The translations under genes and the position numbers were made by a program. A model generated the notes under the pieces. The model did not search any database and had not been told where the DNA came from. It saw nothing but the letters and a program-made list of their open reading frames with translations. Shown here piece by piece: positions 45,066-58,700 of a DNA stretch of 64,000 bases (its first letter is position 1; each line of letters begins with the position of its first letter). The stretch spans positions 3,720,001-3,784,000 of the forward strand of contig NZ_CP024190.1 of the NCBI RefSeq assembly GCF_003391395.1. The letters run 5' to 3'. Source of the DNA: Mycobacterium marinum (lineage in GTDB: Bacteria > Actinomycetota > Actinomycetes > Mycobacteriales > Mycobacteriaceae).

Positions 45066-48000
45066 TCAGGGTGTGCTGGTGGTCAGGTTGGTGGTGGGTT
45101 GTGATGGTGTGGGTGATGGCCATGGTTGTGGGATGGGTCGGGGTCGGACGTGGTGGGGCCACCAGAACCAGCGGCCCAGCAGGACGGCGATGGAGGGGGT
45201 CATCAATGCGCGGACCACGAACGTGTCGAACAGCAGTCCCATGCCGATGGTGGTGCCGATCTGGGCGATGACGGTCAGGTCGCTGACTGCCATGGAGATC
45301 ATGGTGAAGGCGAACACGAGTCCTGCCGAGGTGGCCACCGATCCGGTGGCTCCTACGGTGCGAATGATCGCGGTGTTGATCCCGGCGTGGAGTTCTTCTT
45401 TGAGGCGTGAGACCAGCAGCAGGTTGTAGTCGGCGCCGACGGCGAGCAGGACGATGACTGACATCGACAGGACCAGCCAGTGCAGTTCGATGCCGATCAG
45501 GTGTTGCCATAGCAGCACCGATAACCCCACTGAAGCGCCCAGTGATGCCGCCACGCTGCCCACGATCACCAGGGCCGCGATCGCGCTGCGGGTGATGTTG
45601 AGCATGATGAGGAAGATCAGACTCAGTGCCGCGATGGCGGCGATCAGCAGGTCGTAGTTGTTGCCATCGTTGATGTCTTTGATGACGGCGGCGGTGCCGG
45701 CGAGGTAGACCTTGGAACCTTCTAGAGGTGTGCCTTTGATGGCTTCGGTGGCCGCTCGTTTGATCGCTTGAGTACGGGCCATCCCTTCAGGCGTCATCGG
45801 ATCGTTCTGGTGGGAAATGATGAAGCGCACCGACTTGCCATCCGGGGAGATGAAGTTCTTCATCGCGCGCTGGAAGTCTTCGTTGTCGAAGACTTCTGGG
45901 GGAAGGTAGAACGAGTCGTCGTTCATCGAGGCGTCGAACGCCTCGCCCATGGCGTTGGTTTTGTCCGATGCGGCCGCCATCTGGTCCAGCATGCTTTTCT
46001 GGGTGGCGTACATGGTCAACGCCATGGCTTTCATGTTCCGCACCGTCTGGGTCATTTTCGGCATGAGTGCAACCATCTGCGGCAGCAACTCATCAAGGCG
46101 TTCCATCTCGGGCAGGATCTCCTGCAGGTCGCCGGTCATGAGATCCACACCATCGATGGCATCGAATATCGATCGCAGCGACCAACAGACCGGGATATCG
46201 AAACAATGCGGTTCCCAGTAAAAATAGCTGCGGATCGGATGGAAAAAGTCTTCGAAATTGGCGACCGCATCACGCAGCTCTTCCACATCGACCACCATCG
46301 ATTTTGTTTTGGTGACGAGTCGGTGAGTGGTCTCTGCCATCTCAGCAGCAGTGCTGGTCATCTGCTCCATCGTGTCGATACTGGTCTGCATCTCATCGGC
46401 CTGCGCTAACAGATCAGCCATCCGGTCCTGCTGATAATGCTGATTCAGCTGCATAAAAGAACCCTGCATAGCAATCATGAACGGGATCGAGGTGTGCTTG
46501 ATCGGTTTCCCGTCCGGACGGGTGATGACCTGCACACGAGAGATCCCCTCAACCGCAAAAATCGCCTTGGCGATCTTGTCGATCACCAGCAAGTCAGCCG
46601 AATTCCGCAGATCGTGATTGGATTCAACCAGCAGCACATCCGGATTCATCCGCGCCGCACCAAACCCCCGCTCAGCGGCGGCATACCCAATGTTGGCGGG
46701 TACGTCCTTCGGCAGATAATTGCGGTCATCGAAACTAGCGCGATAGCCCGGCAAGACCAACAAGCCCCCCAAAGCCAACACACTGGCCGTAATCAGAATC
46801 GGCCCCGGCCACCGCGCAATAGCCGCACCCAGTTTGCGCCACCTGCGCACCCGCAACTGCCGCCTCGGTTCCAACACCTTGCCAAACCGACTCGTCACCG
46901 CAATAAGCGCCGGCCCCAACGTCAACGCCGCCAACACCCCGACCGTCATACCCACAGCCAACGGAACACCCAGCGTCTGCAAATACGGCAACCGGGTAAA
47001 GCTCAAACACAACGTCGCCCCCGCGATCGTCAGCCCCGAACCCAACACCACATGGGCCGTCCCACCAAACATCGTGAAAAATGCCGACTCACGATCCTGC
47101 CCCGCACTACGCGCTTCCTGATAGCGACCCACCAGAAAGATCGCATAATCAGTACCCGCAGCAATCACCAACGTAACCAACACATTCGTCGAAAAGATCG
47201 AAAGCCCCACCAGCCCGTGATAGCCAAGCAACGCCACCACACCCCGCGCCGCAGCCAACTGCAGCACCACCATCACCAAAACCACCAACGCCGTCGTGAC
47301 CGACCCATAGATCACCAACAACATGACAACGATCACCGCAAAAGTGACCAACAAGATAAGCCGCATACTGCGGTCACCCGCGATCTGCTGATCAGCAAGC
47401 ACAACCGCAGGCCCCGTCAGAAATGCATTGACCCCGTCCGGCCCCGGCATATCGCGCAGCGCGCCCTGCACCGCTGCCACCGATTCGTTGGCAAGCGCTT
47501 CGCCCTGCGTCCCATTGAGGTAAACCTGCGCATAGACAGACCGACCGTCGTTACTTTCAGCGCCAGGAGCGGTCAATGGATCACTCCAAAGGTCCTGGAC
47601 ATACTGGACGTGCCGTGTATCCGCTTTCAGTTTGGCAACTAGTTCTTTGTAGTACTTGCCCGCACGCACATCGAGCGGCTCAGCGCTTTCCAATAGCAGC
47701 ATGGCCACACTATCGGTGTGGTGCTCATGGAACATCGCTCCTATTCGCTGTATCGCGATGACGCCGGGGGCGTCACCTGGACTCAACGACACCGAACGCA
47801 CCCGTCCGACGGTATCTAGCTGTGGCACAAAGATATTCAGGGCCGCGATAACAGCTATCCATACGGCGATGATCGGTAACGCCAACCGACGGATCATCCG
47901 CGCCAACAATGGCCGCGCCCCATCAACGGGAGCCAATACGCCCCCACCACACTGGTCAACTGAAACAGAACTCATCCGGCCTTCACCAGACAAAAGGTCT

Positions 48001-48102
48001 GCGCATTTACACCGGTCGACGTACGTTCATCCTTGACCTTGCCATCAATAACAATGCGACAACGTATCGTCGAACCATCACTTTGAGCTACCAATATCGG
48101 CG
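45062..48102. repeat. Segmental duplication, unit 2 (mmpL copy 2 and end of mmpS)
   Basis: This is the partner of unit 1, with the diverged block at about 47337-47852. It includes the 3' third of the intact mmpS. Because mmpS is intact here, unit 2 is the more likely parent of the duplicated arms. Confidence 0.9.
45066..47975 (-). CDS. MmpL-family RND transporter (copy 2)
   Basis: 969 residues from ATG at 47975, which overlaps the MmpS stop in an ATGA; a TTG at 47993 would add six residues. Its architecture is as in copy 1. By eye only three amino-acid differences are seen after residue 213 (for example S-I-F versus S-T-F, I-A-M versus I-G-A, G-E-A versus G-K-A). Residues about 42-213, the first periplasmic porter domain, are clearly different in sequence ([10 protein letters not shown] here). 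It is coupled to an intact mmpS. It probably forms an MmpS/MmpL export system for the NRPS product. Confidence 0.95.
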   Translation of the reverse strand: MSSVSVDQCGGGVLAPVDGARPLLARMIRRLALPIIAVWIAVIAALNIFVPQLDTVGRVRSVSLSPGDAPGVIAIQRIGAMFHEHHTDSVAMLLLESAEPLDVRAGKYYKELVAKLKADTRHVQYVQDLWSDPLTAPGAESNDGRSVYAQVYLNGTQGEALANESVAAVQGALRDMPGPDGVNAFLTGPAVVLADQQIAGDRSMRLILLVTFAVIVVMLLVIYGSVTTALVVLVMVVLQLAAARGVVALLGYHGLVGLSIFSTNVLVTLVIAAGTDYAIFLVGRYQEARSAGQDRESAFFTMFGGTAHVVLGSGLTIAGATLCLSFTRLPYLQTLGVPLAVGMTVGVLAALTLGPALIAVTSRFGKVLEPRRQLRVRRWRKLGAAIARWPGPILITASVLALGGLLVLPGYRASFDDRNYLPKDVPANIGYAAAERGFGAARMNPDVLLVESNHDLRNSADLLVIDKIAKAIFAVEGISRVQVITRPDGKPIKHTSIPFMIAMQGSFMQLNQHYQQDRMADLLAQADEMQTSIDTMEQMTSTAAEMAETTHRLVTKTKSMVVDVEELRDAVANFEDFFHPIRSYFYWEPHCFDIPVCWSLRSIFDAIDGVDLMTGDLQEILPEMERLDELLPQMVALMPKMTQTVRNMKAMALTMYATQKSMLDQMAAASDKTNAMGEAFDASMNDDSFYLPPEVFDNEDFQRAMKNFISPDGKSVRFIISHQNDPMTPEGMARTQAIKRAATEAIKGTPLEGSKVYLAGTAAVIKDINDGNNYDLLIAAIAALSLIFLIMLNITRSAIAALVIVGSVAASLGASVGLSVLLWQHLIGIELHWLVLSMSVIVLLAVGADYNLLLVSRLKEELHAGINTAIIRTVGATGSVATSAGLVFAFTMISMAVSDLTVIAQIGTTIGMGLLFDTFVVRALMTPSIAVLLGRWFWWPHHVRPRPIPQPWPSPTPSQPTTNLTTSTP

Positions 48103-48400
48103 CGACCGACGCTGCTGTCGCCGTGACAGTCATCGTCCACGGCAACGTTATGTTGTTGAGGTCACGCGGTATCGCATCCGGGTCGAGGTAGTTGATATCC
48201 GCATAGGTTCCCGAACCAGACACCTCATACGTCACCCTTTTCGGGTTGTGGGGATCTGGATCTTCGCCGAAGATCACCGGGGTAACAATCACCGGAACAG
48301 CACCGAAATAGGTGCGTATCCGCGCCACGAGCGCCGTGGAACTGACGATGACCAAGACCATAATAATAGGTATCCACCACCGCCTCAGCACCGACAACAT
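47972..48400 (-). CDS. MmpS-family protein, partner of MmpL copy 2
   Basis: 142 residues from ATG at 48400. One N-terminal membrane helix ([15 protein letters not shown]) leads into the beta-rich MmpS domain ([22 protein letters not shown], and ending F-C-L-V-K-A-G). Two Cys (I-R-C-R and F-C-L) may be disulfide-bonded. It resembles MmpS4/5. The first gene of the minus-strand transporter set. The 23 bp before it, and the gene-poor spacer further upstream, should carry the promoter. Confidence 0.93.
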   Translation of the reverse strand: MLSVLRRWWIPIIMVLVIVSSTALVARIRTYFGAVPVIVTPVIFGEDPDPHNPKRVTYEVSGSGTYADINYLDPDAIPRDLNNITLPWTMTVTATAASVAPILVAQSDGSTIRCRIVIDGKVKDERTSTGVNAQTFCLVKAG

Positions 48401-49630
48401 AGAATACCTAAGCGCTTCTTCTAGTGTTGCTACGCATCATTACCACGAGTAACCATATCTTCCACCGCCATTTTCAAGCATTCCCCATTATTCCGAGTTT
48501 TTCGATGGATACAGATGGAGAACAAATTAACAGGTTATTGATCGCAAGTTGTCCGGAATCAATTTCCTTGATTGCGGCAATAAATTGTAAAAACAATTTC
48601 GCTATCAACAAAGTCGTAAGCCGCGATCGACAGCCGTCCGGCTGAATCTGAACCATGCCTGGAGAATGCCCCAATAAACTGCGCGTCGCCAATTTCGGTC
48701 GCCTGGGAATCGATTCACAGTGCATGCTGGTCTACTTTCGAATCTAACCACAGTTGCGCCCGTGGCTACACTACCCGCACCTAACTGTCCGGGGCACATC
48801 TTCGGGACACGAGTCAGCGGTGCGTGAGCCACAGGGTAGCGGCGAGCCTTCGCGTTTGAATAGCCCAATTCCAACCTGCTCCCGCCGAACTAGCTGGCTC
48901 TTTGGACCAGGAGATGGGCAGCTTCTGCGGCGCCTCTCAGCGCAACCCGTGATGCGTGGCGACTCGGCCCAGACCGTCTGCCGAGCCCGCCCGAACGCGG
49001 CTCTCAGAATGAACATGCAGGTCAAGGCGCCTGTCAACAGAGCTCCGGATCCAGTAAGGCCTAGCTGCACACCCACCCGGCCCTCGCCAACCCGCCGGAT
49101 CCTGTTGGCGCCCCATCCCGGCGCCGAGGGACATAGCCGCCCGAGCTCCAAACGTGACACACCAGCGTCTCAAATGCACGGCCGATGTCTCTTTCGTGAA
49201 GATCGCGTCCCATTCTTTTGATTCGGCTTGGCCACTGCTGAATCTCGAAATATGCTGAGCTTCTTCCGCAGGTGCCGGAAACCATGGACGGGCCCGATTC
49301 GCCGCCCGGGTGAGGTAGATGATCGCTTTGTTCACTGTGCCGGGGGCTTGTCATCGGTCAAGATCTCGACCGGCATCTCCTTTTGAATTCAATATATCGG
49401 GACATGGTGTCCTTCATATCCCCAGTAGTCCCACCCCGGTGATCGCCGACACCAGTAGCAACTAGGCAGTAGTACCGACAACCGCGATGGGTGCAACACG
49501 ATCAAGCAGGAACTCCCCATCATCCCGGGATGTCGATAATTGCCATCTTTCCGGTGCGCAGCCGCGGACCATTATATGCAGACAGGGAATCGCTAAGCAA
49601 TTTGCTGTGACCAGCGCCGGAGGTTGATCA
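48401..49630. promoter_or_regulatory. 1.23-kb gene-poor spacer between divergent mmpS and the NRPS gene
   Basis: No convincing gene: ORFs of 73-155 codons on both strands have no recognisable motifs or start signals. The part 48420-48640 is AT-rich and contains a perfect 7-bp inverted repeat (48582-48588 with 48593-48599). The rest (48650-49560) is of average composition, possibly decayed coding DNA. It must contain promoters for both divergent transcripts, so regulation of the locus likely acts here. Confidence 0.55.
49619..49623 (+). promoter_or_regulatory. Ribosome binding site of the NRPS gene
   Basis: GGAGG seven bases before the GTG at 49631. This decides the start: the next residues match the usual first motif of mycobacterial starter condensation domains. 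Confidence 0.8.
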
Positions 49631-52600
49631 GTGAGGGGCGGGGCAAAGGCTGTATTTCATTTAACCCGGGGGCAGCTGGGCATCTGGCTCGATCAGCAGG
49701 TTAATGACGCAGGTGCGCGTTGGAACCTGGCAAATCTTGTTGTGCTCGATGGCGCGATTATTCCTGATGTTTTGACCAAGGCACTGCGATTGGCAGTGCA
49801 GGATTCAGATTCACTGAGAGCTGTTTTTTACGAAAACGATGGTGAGATATTTCAGGAAATCCTGCCCAGCCAGGATTTCGACGTGCCGTTCTACGACCTC
49901 CGCGCCTTCGACGATCCGGTCAAGGAGGCCTACCACCGCGCGTTGTTGATTCGGAACAAGCCGATGCCGCTCGACCAGCCCCTGTATAGATACGCCATAT
50001 ACCAAACCAGAACAGACGAATTCTATCTGTATGCCGGTTTCCACCACCTCGTCTGCGATGGATTCGGGGCGATGGTCCACTGCAACCGGCTTGGGATGAT
50101 CTACTCCGCCCTGGTCGCCGAGGAGCCGGTTCCCCCGAATTTTGTCGGCTCACTACAGGACCTCATCGCCCTCGAAACCGCCTACGCAGACTCACCCGAC
50201 TATCACCGCGACCACAAGTACTGGGCCGAGCATCTGCCCGCAGACACCGACGTCGATTACCGCTTCATCAACACCAACAACCGCAGCACCGTGAGCGGTG
50301 GCGTTTCCGTGCCAGTGCGGCTAGATCCCGCAGTCGTTGCCGCAGTCCAAGAATCATGCCGAACGTTGGGGGTGCGCCGATCGGCGATATTGACTGCTGC
50401 GTGCGCGCTGCTGGTTGGGAAGTGCTGCGGTCACGGCTCGGACATTGTGCTCGATTTCCCGGTGAGCAGACGAGTTCAGCCCGAGTCGTTGACCTTCACC
50501 GGGTTGATGGTGGGTACCGTCCCGCTGACGTTGGCCGGCACGCCCGCGGAAAGTGTGGCCCAGTTCTGCAGACACACGCATTCCCAGATCCAGGCCGCGG
50601 TAGAGCATCAGCGGTTCCCGGTGGAAACCCTCACGAGACAGCAGCAGTCGCCTACACCGGGACACACCGCCTCCAGAGTGGCAGTCAATTTCATCCCGAG
50701 TACCGCCTCGCACCCGTTCGGGCAAGCCCCGGCATCGGCGGTGTGTGTCGCCTTCGGTGGGGCCAGCGGCTTTAGCGTTTTCTTCCAAAACAACGGTCAC
50801 GAGCTACTGGTGAGCACCGAGGGTGCCGCCGACTCAGAATCAGACTTTGCTACTACCCACATATTCGTGCGACGTTTGGAACAGGTCTTGGTGGCGATGA
50901 CCACCGAGGCTGATCAGTTGGTGTCCGGCATCGATCTGCTCACCGACAGCGAACACACTCAACTGCGCACCTGGGGCAACCACCCCACCCTCACCAACCC
51001 ACCGGCCACCACGGCGGTGTCGATTCCCGCCGCCTTCACCGCCCAAGTCGCCGCTCACCCCCACGCCCCGGCCCTCACCTTCGAAGACCACACCTGGACC
51101 TACCAACAACTCGATACGGCCAGCACCCAACTCGCCCACCACCTCACCACCACCCACGGGGCTCGAGCGGGTGCGGTCGTCGCGCTGCTGCTCCCGCGCA
51201 GCGACCACGCCATCCTCGCGATCCTGGCCATCCTCAAAACCGGGGCCGCCTACCTCCCCATCGACCCCCACCACCCCCACGCCCGTATCGCGTTCATGCT
51301 CACCGACACCACCCCCACCGCGGTACTGACCACCACCGAACTGACCACCCACCTCCCCACCAGCAGTGGTTTTCCGGTGATCACCCTCGACACCCTCACC
51401 AACCTCGATGACCACCCCACCACCCCACTACCCCCACCCAACCCCCACGACCTGGCGTATCTGATCTACACCTCCGGCACCACCGGAACCCCTAAAGGCG
51501 TGGCCATCACCCACCACAACGCCACCACCCTGACCACCACCCTGACCCCACAACTGGGCCCCACCACCAACCAGGTGTGGTCGCAATGCCACTCCTACGC
51601 CTTCGACTACTCCGTCTGGGAAATCTTCGGCGCCCTACTCACCGGAGGGCGGGTCGTGGTCGTGCCCGAACACGTCGTCACCTCACCCGAAGAGCTGCAC
51701 CACCTACTGGCCACCGAGCAGGTCACCGTCCTCAGCCAAACCCCCTCAGCGTTGGCGATGTTGGCGCCGACGACTTTTGATGTTGAGACGGTGATCGTCG
51801 CAGCCGAGGCCTGCCCAGCAAAGCTGGTCGATCAGTGGGCGCCGGGGCGCGCCCTGCTCAACGCCTATGGCCCCACCGAAACCACTATCTATGCGACGGT
51901 CAGCGTCCCCCTGCACGCCGGCGAGACGGTGGTGCCCATCGGCGCCCCGGTACCTGCTGCGGGGTTGTTTGTGCTCGATCGGTGGCTGCGTCCGGTGCCT
52001 CCCGGGGTGGTGGGTGAGTTGTATGTCGCCGGTGCTGGGGTGGGTGTGGGGTATTGGCGCCGGGGTGGGTTGAGCGCGACCCGGTTTGTCGCATGCCCGT
52101 TCGGGGCGGCCGGGTCGCGGATGTATCGCACCGGCGATCTGGTGTGTTGGGGCCCTGATGGGCAACTGCAATATGTGGGCCGCGCCGATGAGCAAGTCAA
52201 AATCCGTGGCTACCGCATCGAATGCGGCGAAGTCACCGCCGCCCTGACCACACTCGACCCCATCGAACAGGCGGTGGTGATCGCCCGCAACGACGCCCCC
52301 GGCCAAACCCGGCTGGTCGCCTACTACACCACCACCAGCGGGACCAGGCTCGACACCACCGACATCCGCGCCTCCTTGAGCCAGGTGCTGCCGCCGTATA
52401 TGGTTCCGGCCGCCTTCATCGAGATCGACCAACTACCGTTGACGGTCAACGGCAAACTCGACCGCCGCGCCCTGCCCGCCCCCGACTACACCACCACCGA
52501 GGCTTATCTCGCCCCGCAGGGACCGGTGGAAGAAGTCCTGGCCAGCCTCTACACCCAAATCCTGGGTGTGGACCGCATCAGCGCCGCCGACTCCTTCTTC

Positions 52601-52740
52601 GAACTCGGCGGGGATTCCCTGTCGGCGATGCGTTTGATCGCCGCCGCCAACACCACCCTGCACACCGGCCTGCGCGTTGCTGATGTGTTCGAAGCCCCCA
52701 CCATCACCGCCCTCGCCGAGCGTGTCGGGGCGGACCCGGT
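49631..52740 (+). other. NRPS module 1: starter C domain, A1, PCP1
   Basis: The N-terminal C domain starts [13 protein letters not shown] with H-H-L-V-C-D-G at codons 138-144; it is only distantly like C2-C5 and of lower GC, and is the type used for acyl starters. A1 (about 51020-52520) has [20 protein letters not shown] and N-G-K-L-D-R-R. My reading of the ten specificity positions is D-Y-W-S-I-A-A-I-Y-K, with no confident match. PCP1: F-F-E-L-G-G-D-S-L, Ser codon 52616-52618. Confidence 0.85.
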
Positions 52741-55700
52741 CGCTCAGCTGCCATTGATCGCCGGCCCCCGCCCGCCGCGGGTGTCGTTGTCGTTTGCCCA
52801 GTCCCGATTGTGGTTTCTTGAGCAGCTTCAAGGCCCCTCGGCGGTCTACAACATCCCGGTCGTCCTGCACCTGCACGGCCCGCTGGACACCGAGGCACTC
52901 CGGGCCGCACTCACCGATCTGATCACCCGCCACGAAACCCTGCGCACCCGCTTTCCCAGCATCGACGGCACCGGCTACCAAGACATCCTCACCCCCAACC
53001 AAGCCGAAATCTTCTGGCAGGTGGTGGATGCCCAGGGTTGGACACCCCAACACCTGCACACCGCTATCGACGAAGCCACCAACTACCACTTCGATCTAGC
53101 CGCCGAGATCCCGATCCGCGCCACCGTCTTGCACACCGCACCCCACCAGCACGTGCTGGTACTGCTGATCCACCACATCGCCGCCGACGGCTGGTCGCTA
53201 GGCCCGCTCGCCCGCGACCTGAACACCGCCTACACCGCCCGCACCGCCGGACACCCACCGGCCTGGGTGCCGCTGCCGGTGCACTACGCCGACTACACCC
53301 TGTGGCACCACCAACTCCTCGGCGACCCCCACGACCCCACCAGCCTGCTGGCCACCGACCTGGCCTACTGGCAGCACACCCTGGCCGGACTCCCCGAACA
53401 CCTGCCCCTGCCCACCGACCGCCCCTACCCCCCGATCGCCGACTACCGCGGCGCCAGCCACCAATTCAGCTGGCCCCCCGAACTAACCACCGCAATCCAC
53501 ACCCTGGCCCACACCCACCACGTCTCGGTCTTCATGGTCATCCACGCCGCCCTGACCGTGGTCCTAGCCACCCTCGCCGACACCAACGACATCGCGATCG
53601 GTGTCCCGATCGCCGCACGCACCCACCCCCACCTCGATGAACTGATCGGGTTCTTCGTCAACACCCTGGTGCTACGCACCCACACCCACCCCGCAGACAC
53701 CCCCACCGACCTACTCGCCCACATCCGCGACCGCAGCCTGACCGCCTACCAACACCAACACGTCCCCTTCGAACTCCTTGTCGAACACCTCCAGCCCACC
53801 CGCTCCCGCACCCACCACCCCCTCATCCAGGTCATGCTCGCCTTCCAAAACCACCCCTGGACCCAACACGACACCACCGGCGCCGAAATGCGCCTGGGTG
53901 AAGCCAGCATCAGCCCCTACCCCGTCGCCACCCACACCGCCCGCATGGACCTGGTCATCTCCCTGACCGAACACCCCACCACCCCCAACACAGCACCGAC
54001 CCTGACCGGCACCATCGAATACCGCACCGACGTCTATAACCCCACCACCATCAACACCCTGGCCACCCGCCTGCACCACACCCTGCACGCCTTCACCACC
54101 CACCCCGACCAACCCCTGCACCACCTCGACCTCCTCACCGACACCGAACACACCCACCTGCGCACCTGGGGCAACCACCCCACCCTCACCGCTCCCACCA
54201 CCACGGCGGCGATCTCGATTCCCGCTGCCTTCACCGCCCAAGTCGCCGCTCACCCCCACGCCCCGGCCCTCACCTTCGAGGACCACACCTGGACCTACCA
54301 ACAACTCGATGCGGCCAGCACCCAACTCGCCCACCACCTCACCACCACCCACGGGGCTCGAGCGGGTGCGGTCGTCGCGCTGCTGCTCCCGCGCAGCGAC
54401 CACGCCATCCTCGCGATCCTGGCCGTCCTCAAAACCGGGGCCGCCTACCTCCCCATCGACCCCCACCACCCCCCCACGCGTATCGCGTTCATGCTCACCG
54501 ACACCACCCCCACCGCGATCATCACCACCACCGAACTCGCCCAACACCTCCCCCACACCCCAGCCGTCGCCACCATCACCCTCGACACCCTCACCCTCGA
54601 TGACCACCCCACCACCCCACTGCTCCCACCCGACCCCCACGACCTGGCGTATCTGATCTACACCTCCGGCACCACCGGAACCCCCAAAGGCGTGGCCATC
54701 ACCCACCACAACGCCACCACCCTGCTCACCCAACTCGATCTCGACATCCCCACCGGCGGGGTGTGGTCGCAATGGCACTCCTACGCCTTCGACGTCTCCG
54801 TCTGCGAAATCTTCGGCGCCCTGCTCACCGGTGGGCGGGTCGTGGTCGTGCCCGAACACGTCATCACCTCCCCCCACGACCTGCACCACCTCCTGGCCAC
54901 CGAACACGTCAGCGTGCTCAGCCACACCCCCTCCGCGTTCTACGCACTACAAACCATCGACGACACCACCCACCACAACCCCACCCAGCCACCACTCGCC
55001 CTCACCGCCGTGATCCTCGCCGGTGAAGCCTTCGCCCCCACCCGTGCTGCGGCATGGCTGTCCCACCACCCCCACACCCGACTGATCAACATGTACGGCA
55101 CCACCGAAACCACCGTGCACGCCACCCTGCGCGACATCACCGAACACGACACCACCAACGACACCAGCCCCATCGGCACCCCCCTGCACCACCTGGCCTT
55201 CGCCGTCCTCGACAGCTCGCTGCGCCCGGTCCCACCCGGAACCGTGGGTGAGTTGTATGTCGCCGGTACCGGGGTCGGTGTCGGCTATTGGCGCCGGGGC
55301 GGGTTGAGCGCGGCCCGGTTTGTCGCATGCCCCTTCGGAGCGGGCGGGTCGCGGATGTATCGCACCGGTGATCTCGTGTGTTGGGGCCCTGATGGGCAAC
55401 TGCAATATGTGGGCCGCGCTGATGAGCAAGTCAAAATCCGCGGCTATCGCATCGAATGCGGCGAAGTCGCCGCCGCCCTGGCCGCACTCGATGGGGTGGA
55501 TCAGGCGGTGGTGATCGCCCACGACGCCTCCGGCCAAACCCGGCTGGTGGCCTACTACACCACCACCGGTGGCGGTGGGATCGATACGGCTTGGCTGCGT
55601 GACCGCCTAAGTGAGGTGTTGCCGGCGTATATGGTTCCGGCCGCCTTCATGGTGATCGACGAACTACCACTAACGGTCAACGGCAAACTCGACCGCCGCG

Positions 55701-58700
55701 CCCTGCCCGCCCCCGACTACACCACCACCGAGGCTTATCTCGCCCCGCAAGGCCCGGTCGAAGAAGTCCTGGCCAGCCTCTACGCCCAAATCCTCGGCGG
55801 TAGTGACCGGGTCAGCGCCGCCGACTCCTTCTTTGTTCTGGGCGGGGATTCGCTGTCGGCGATGCGTTTGATCGCCGCCGCCAACACCACCCTCAACACC
55901 AGTCTGCGCGTTGCTGATGTGTTCGAAGCCCCCACCATCACCGGGCTCGCCGAGCTGGTGGGCACCACCACCACGACCACACAGCAGGCGGTGCCGGCGT
56001 TGATCGCCGGCCCCCGCCCGCCGCGGGTGCCGTTGTCGTTTGCCCAGTCCCGGCTGTGGTTTCTTGAGCAGCTTCAAGGCCCCTCGGCGGTCTACAACAT
56101 CCCGGTCGTCCTGCACCTGCACGGGCCCCTGGACACCGAGGCACTCCGAGCCGCACTCACCGATCTGATCACCCGCCACGAAACCCTGCGCACCCGCTTC
56201 AGCACCACGAGCGAGGGGATCGGCTACCAAGACATCCTCACCCCCAACCAAGCCGAAATCTTCTGGCAGGTGGTGGATGCCCGCGGGTGGACACCCCAAC
56301 ACCTGCACACCGCTATCGACGAAGCCACCAACTACCACTTCGATCTAGCCGCCGAGATCCCGATCCGCGCCACCGTCTTGCACACCGCACCCCACCAGCA
56401 CGTGCTGGTACTGCTGATCCACCACATCGCCGCCGACGGCTGGTCGCTGGGCCCGCTCGCCCGCGACCTCGACACCGCCTACACCGCCCGCACCGCCGGA
56501 CACCCACCGACCTGGGTGCCGCTGCCGGTGCACTACGCCGACTACACCCTGTGGCACCACCAACTCCTCGGCGACCCCCACGACCCCACCAGCCTGCTGG
56601 CCACCGACCTGCACTACTGGCAGCACACCCTGGCCGGACTCCCCGAACACCTGCCCCTGCCCACCGACCGCCCCTACCCCCCGATCGCCGACTACCGCGG
56701 CGCCAGCCACCAATTCAGCTGGCCCCCCGAACTAACCACCGCAATCCACACCCTGGCCCACACCCACCACGTCTCGGTCTTCATGGTCATCCACGCCGCC
56801 CTGACCGTGGTCCTAGCCACCCTCGCCGACACCAACGACATCGCCATCGGTGTCCCGATCGCCGCACGCACCCACCCCCACCTCGATGAACTGATCGGGT
56901 TCTTCGTCAACACCCTGGTCCTGCGCACCCACACCCACCCCGCAGACACCCCCACCGACCTACTCGCCCACATCCGCGACCGCAGCCTGACCGCGTTCGA
57001 ACACCAACACGTGCCCTTCGAACTCCTTGTCGAACACCTGCACCCGACCCGCTCCCGCACCCACCACCCCCTCATCCAGGTCATGCTCGCCTTCCAAAAC
57101 CACCCCTGGACCCAACACGACACCACCGGCGCCGAAATGCGCCTGGGTGAGGCCCGGATCAGCCCGTATCCGGTCGCCACCCACACCGCCCGCATGGACC
57201 TGGTCATCTCCCTGACCGAACACCCCACCAGCCCCGACACAGCACCGGCCCTGACCGGCACCATCGAATACCGCACCGACGTCTATGACCCCACCACCAT
57301 CAACACCCTGGCCACCCGCCTGCACCACACCCTGCACGCCTTCACCACCCACCCCGACCAACCCCTGCACCACCTCGACCTCCTCACCGACACCGAACAC
57401 ACCCACCTGCGCACCTGGGGCAACCACCCCACCCTCACCGCTCCCACCACCACGGCGGTGTCGATTCCCGCCGCCTTCACCGCCCAAGTCGCCGCTCACC
57501 CCCACGCCCCGGCCCTCACCTTCGAGGACCACACCTGGACCTACCACGACCTCGATACGGCCAGCACCCAACTCGCCCACCACCTCACCACCACCCACGG
57601 GGCTCGAGCGGGTGCGGTCGTCGCGCTGCTGCTACCACGCAGCGACCACGCCATCCTCACCATCCTGGCCATCCTCAAAACCGGCGCCGCCTACCTCCCC
57701 ATCGACCCCCACCACCCCCCAACGCGTATCGCGTTCATGCTCACCGACACCACCCCCACCGCGATCATCACCACCACCGAACTCGCCCAACACCTCCCCG
57801 ACACCCCAGCCATCGCCACCATCACCCTCGACACCCTCACCCTCGATGACCACCCCACCACCCCACTGCTCCCACCCGACCCCCACGACCTGGCGTATCT
57901 GATCTACACCTCCGGCACCACCGGAACCCCCAAAGGCGTGGCCATCACCCACCACAACGCCACCACCCTGCTCACCCAACTCGATCTCGACATCCCCACC
58001 GGCGGGGTGTGGTCGCAATGGCACTCCTACGCCTTCGATGTCTCGGTCTGGGAAATCTTCGGCGCCCTGCTGCGCGGAGCCCGCCTGGTCGTCATCCCCG
58101 AACACGTCATCACCTCACCCCACGACCTCCACCACCTCCTGGCCACCGAACAAGTCACCGTCCTGAGCCACACCCCCTCCGCACTCGCCCAGCTCTCACC
58201 ACAAACCCTCGATACCGCCACGGTGATCGTCGCGGGCGAAGCCTGCCCACCCGACCTAGCCCAACGCTGGGCTAGCGGTCGCGCCCTGCTCAACGCCTAC
58301 GGCCCCACCGAAACCACCATCTACGCCACCATCAGCAACCCCCTACAACCCGACGCCGACCTGGTCCCGATCGGCGCCCCCGTGCCCGGCGCCGGGGTAT
58401 TCGTGCTCGACAGGTGGTTGCGCCCGGTGCCGCCGGGGACCGTGGGTGAGTTGTATGTGGCCGGTACTGGGGTGGGTGTGGGGTATTGGCGCCGGGGTGG
58501 GTTGAGTGCGGCCCGGTTTGTGGCATGCCCGTTCGGGGCGGCCGGGTCGCGGATGTATCGCACCGGCGATCTGGTGTGTTGGGGCCCTGATGGGCAACTG
58601 CAATATGTGGGCCGCGCTGATGAGCAAGTCAAAATCCGTGGCTACCGCATCGAATGCGGCGAAGTCGCCGCCGCCCTGGCTGCCCTCGACGGGGTGGATC

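Noticed and set aside
48754..49221. 155-codon ORF on the plus strand in the spacer before the NRPS
   Set aside because: No recognisable domain, no good ribosome site, and competing ORFs on the other strand; probably chance or decayed DNA.
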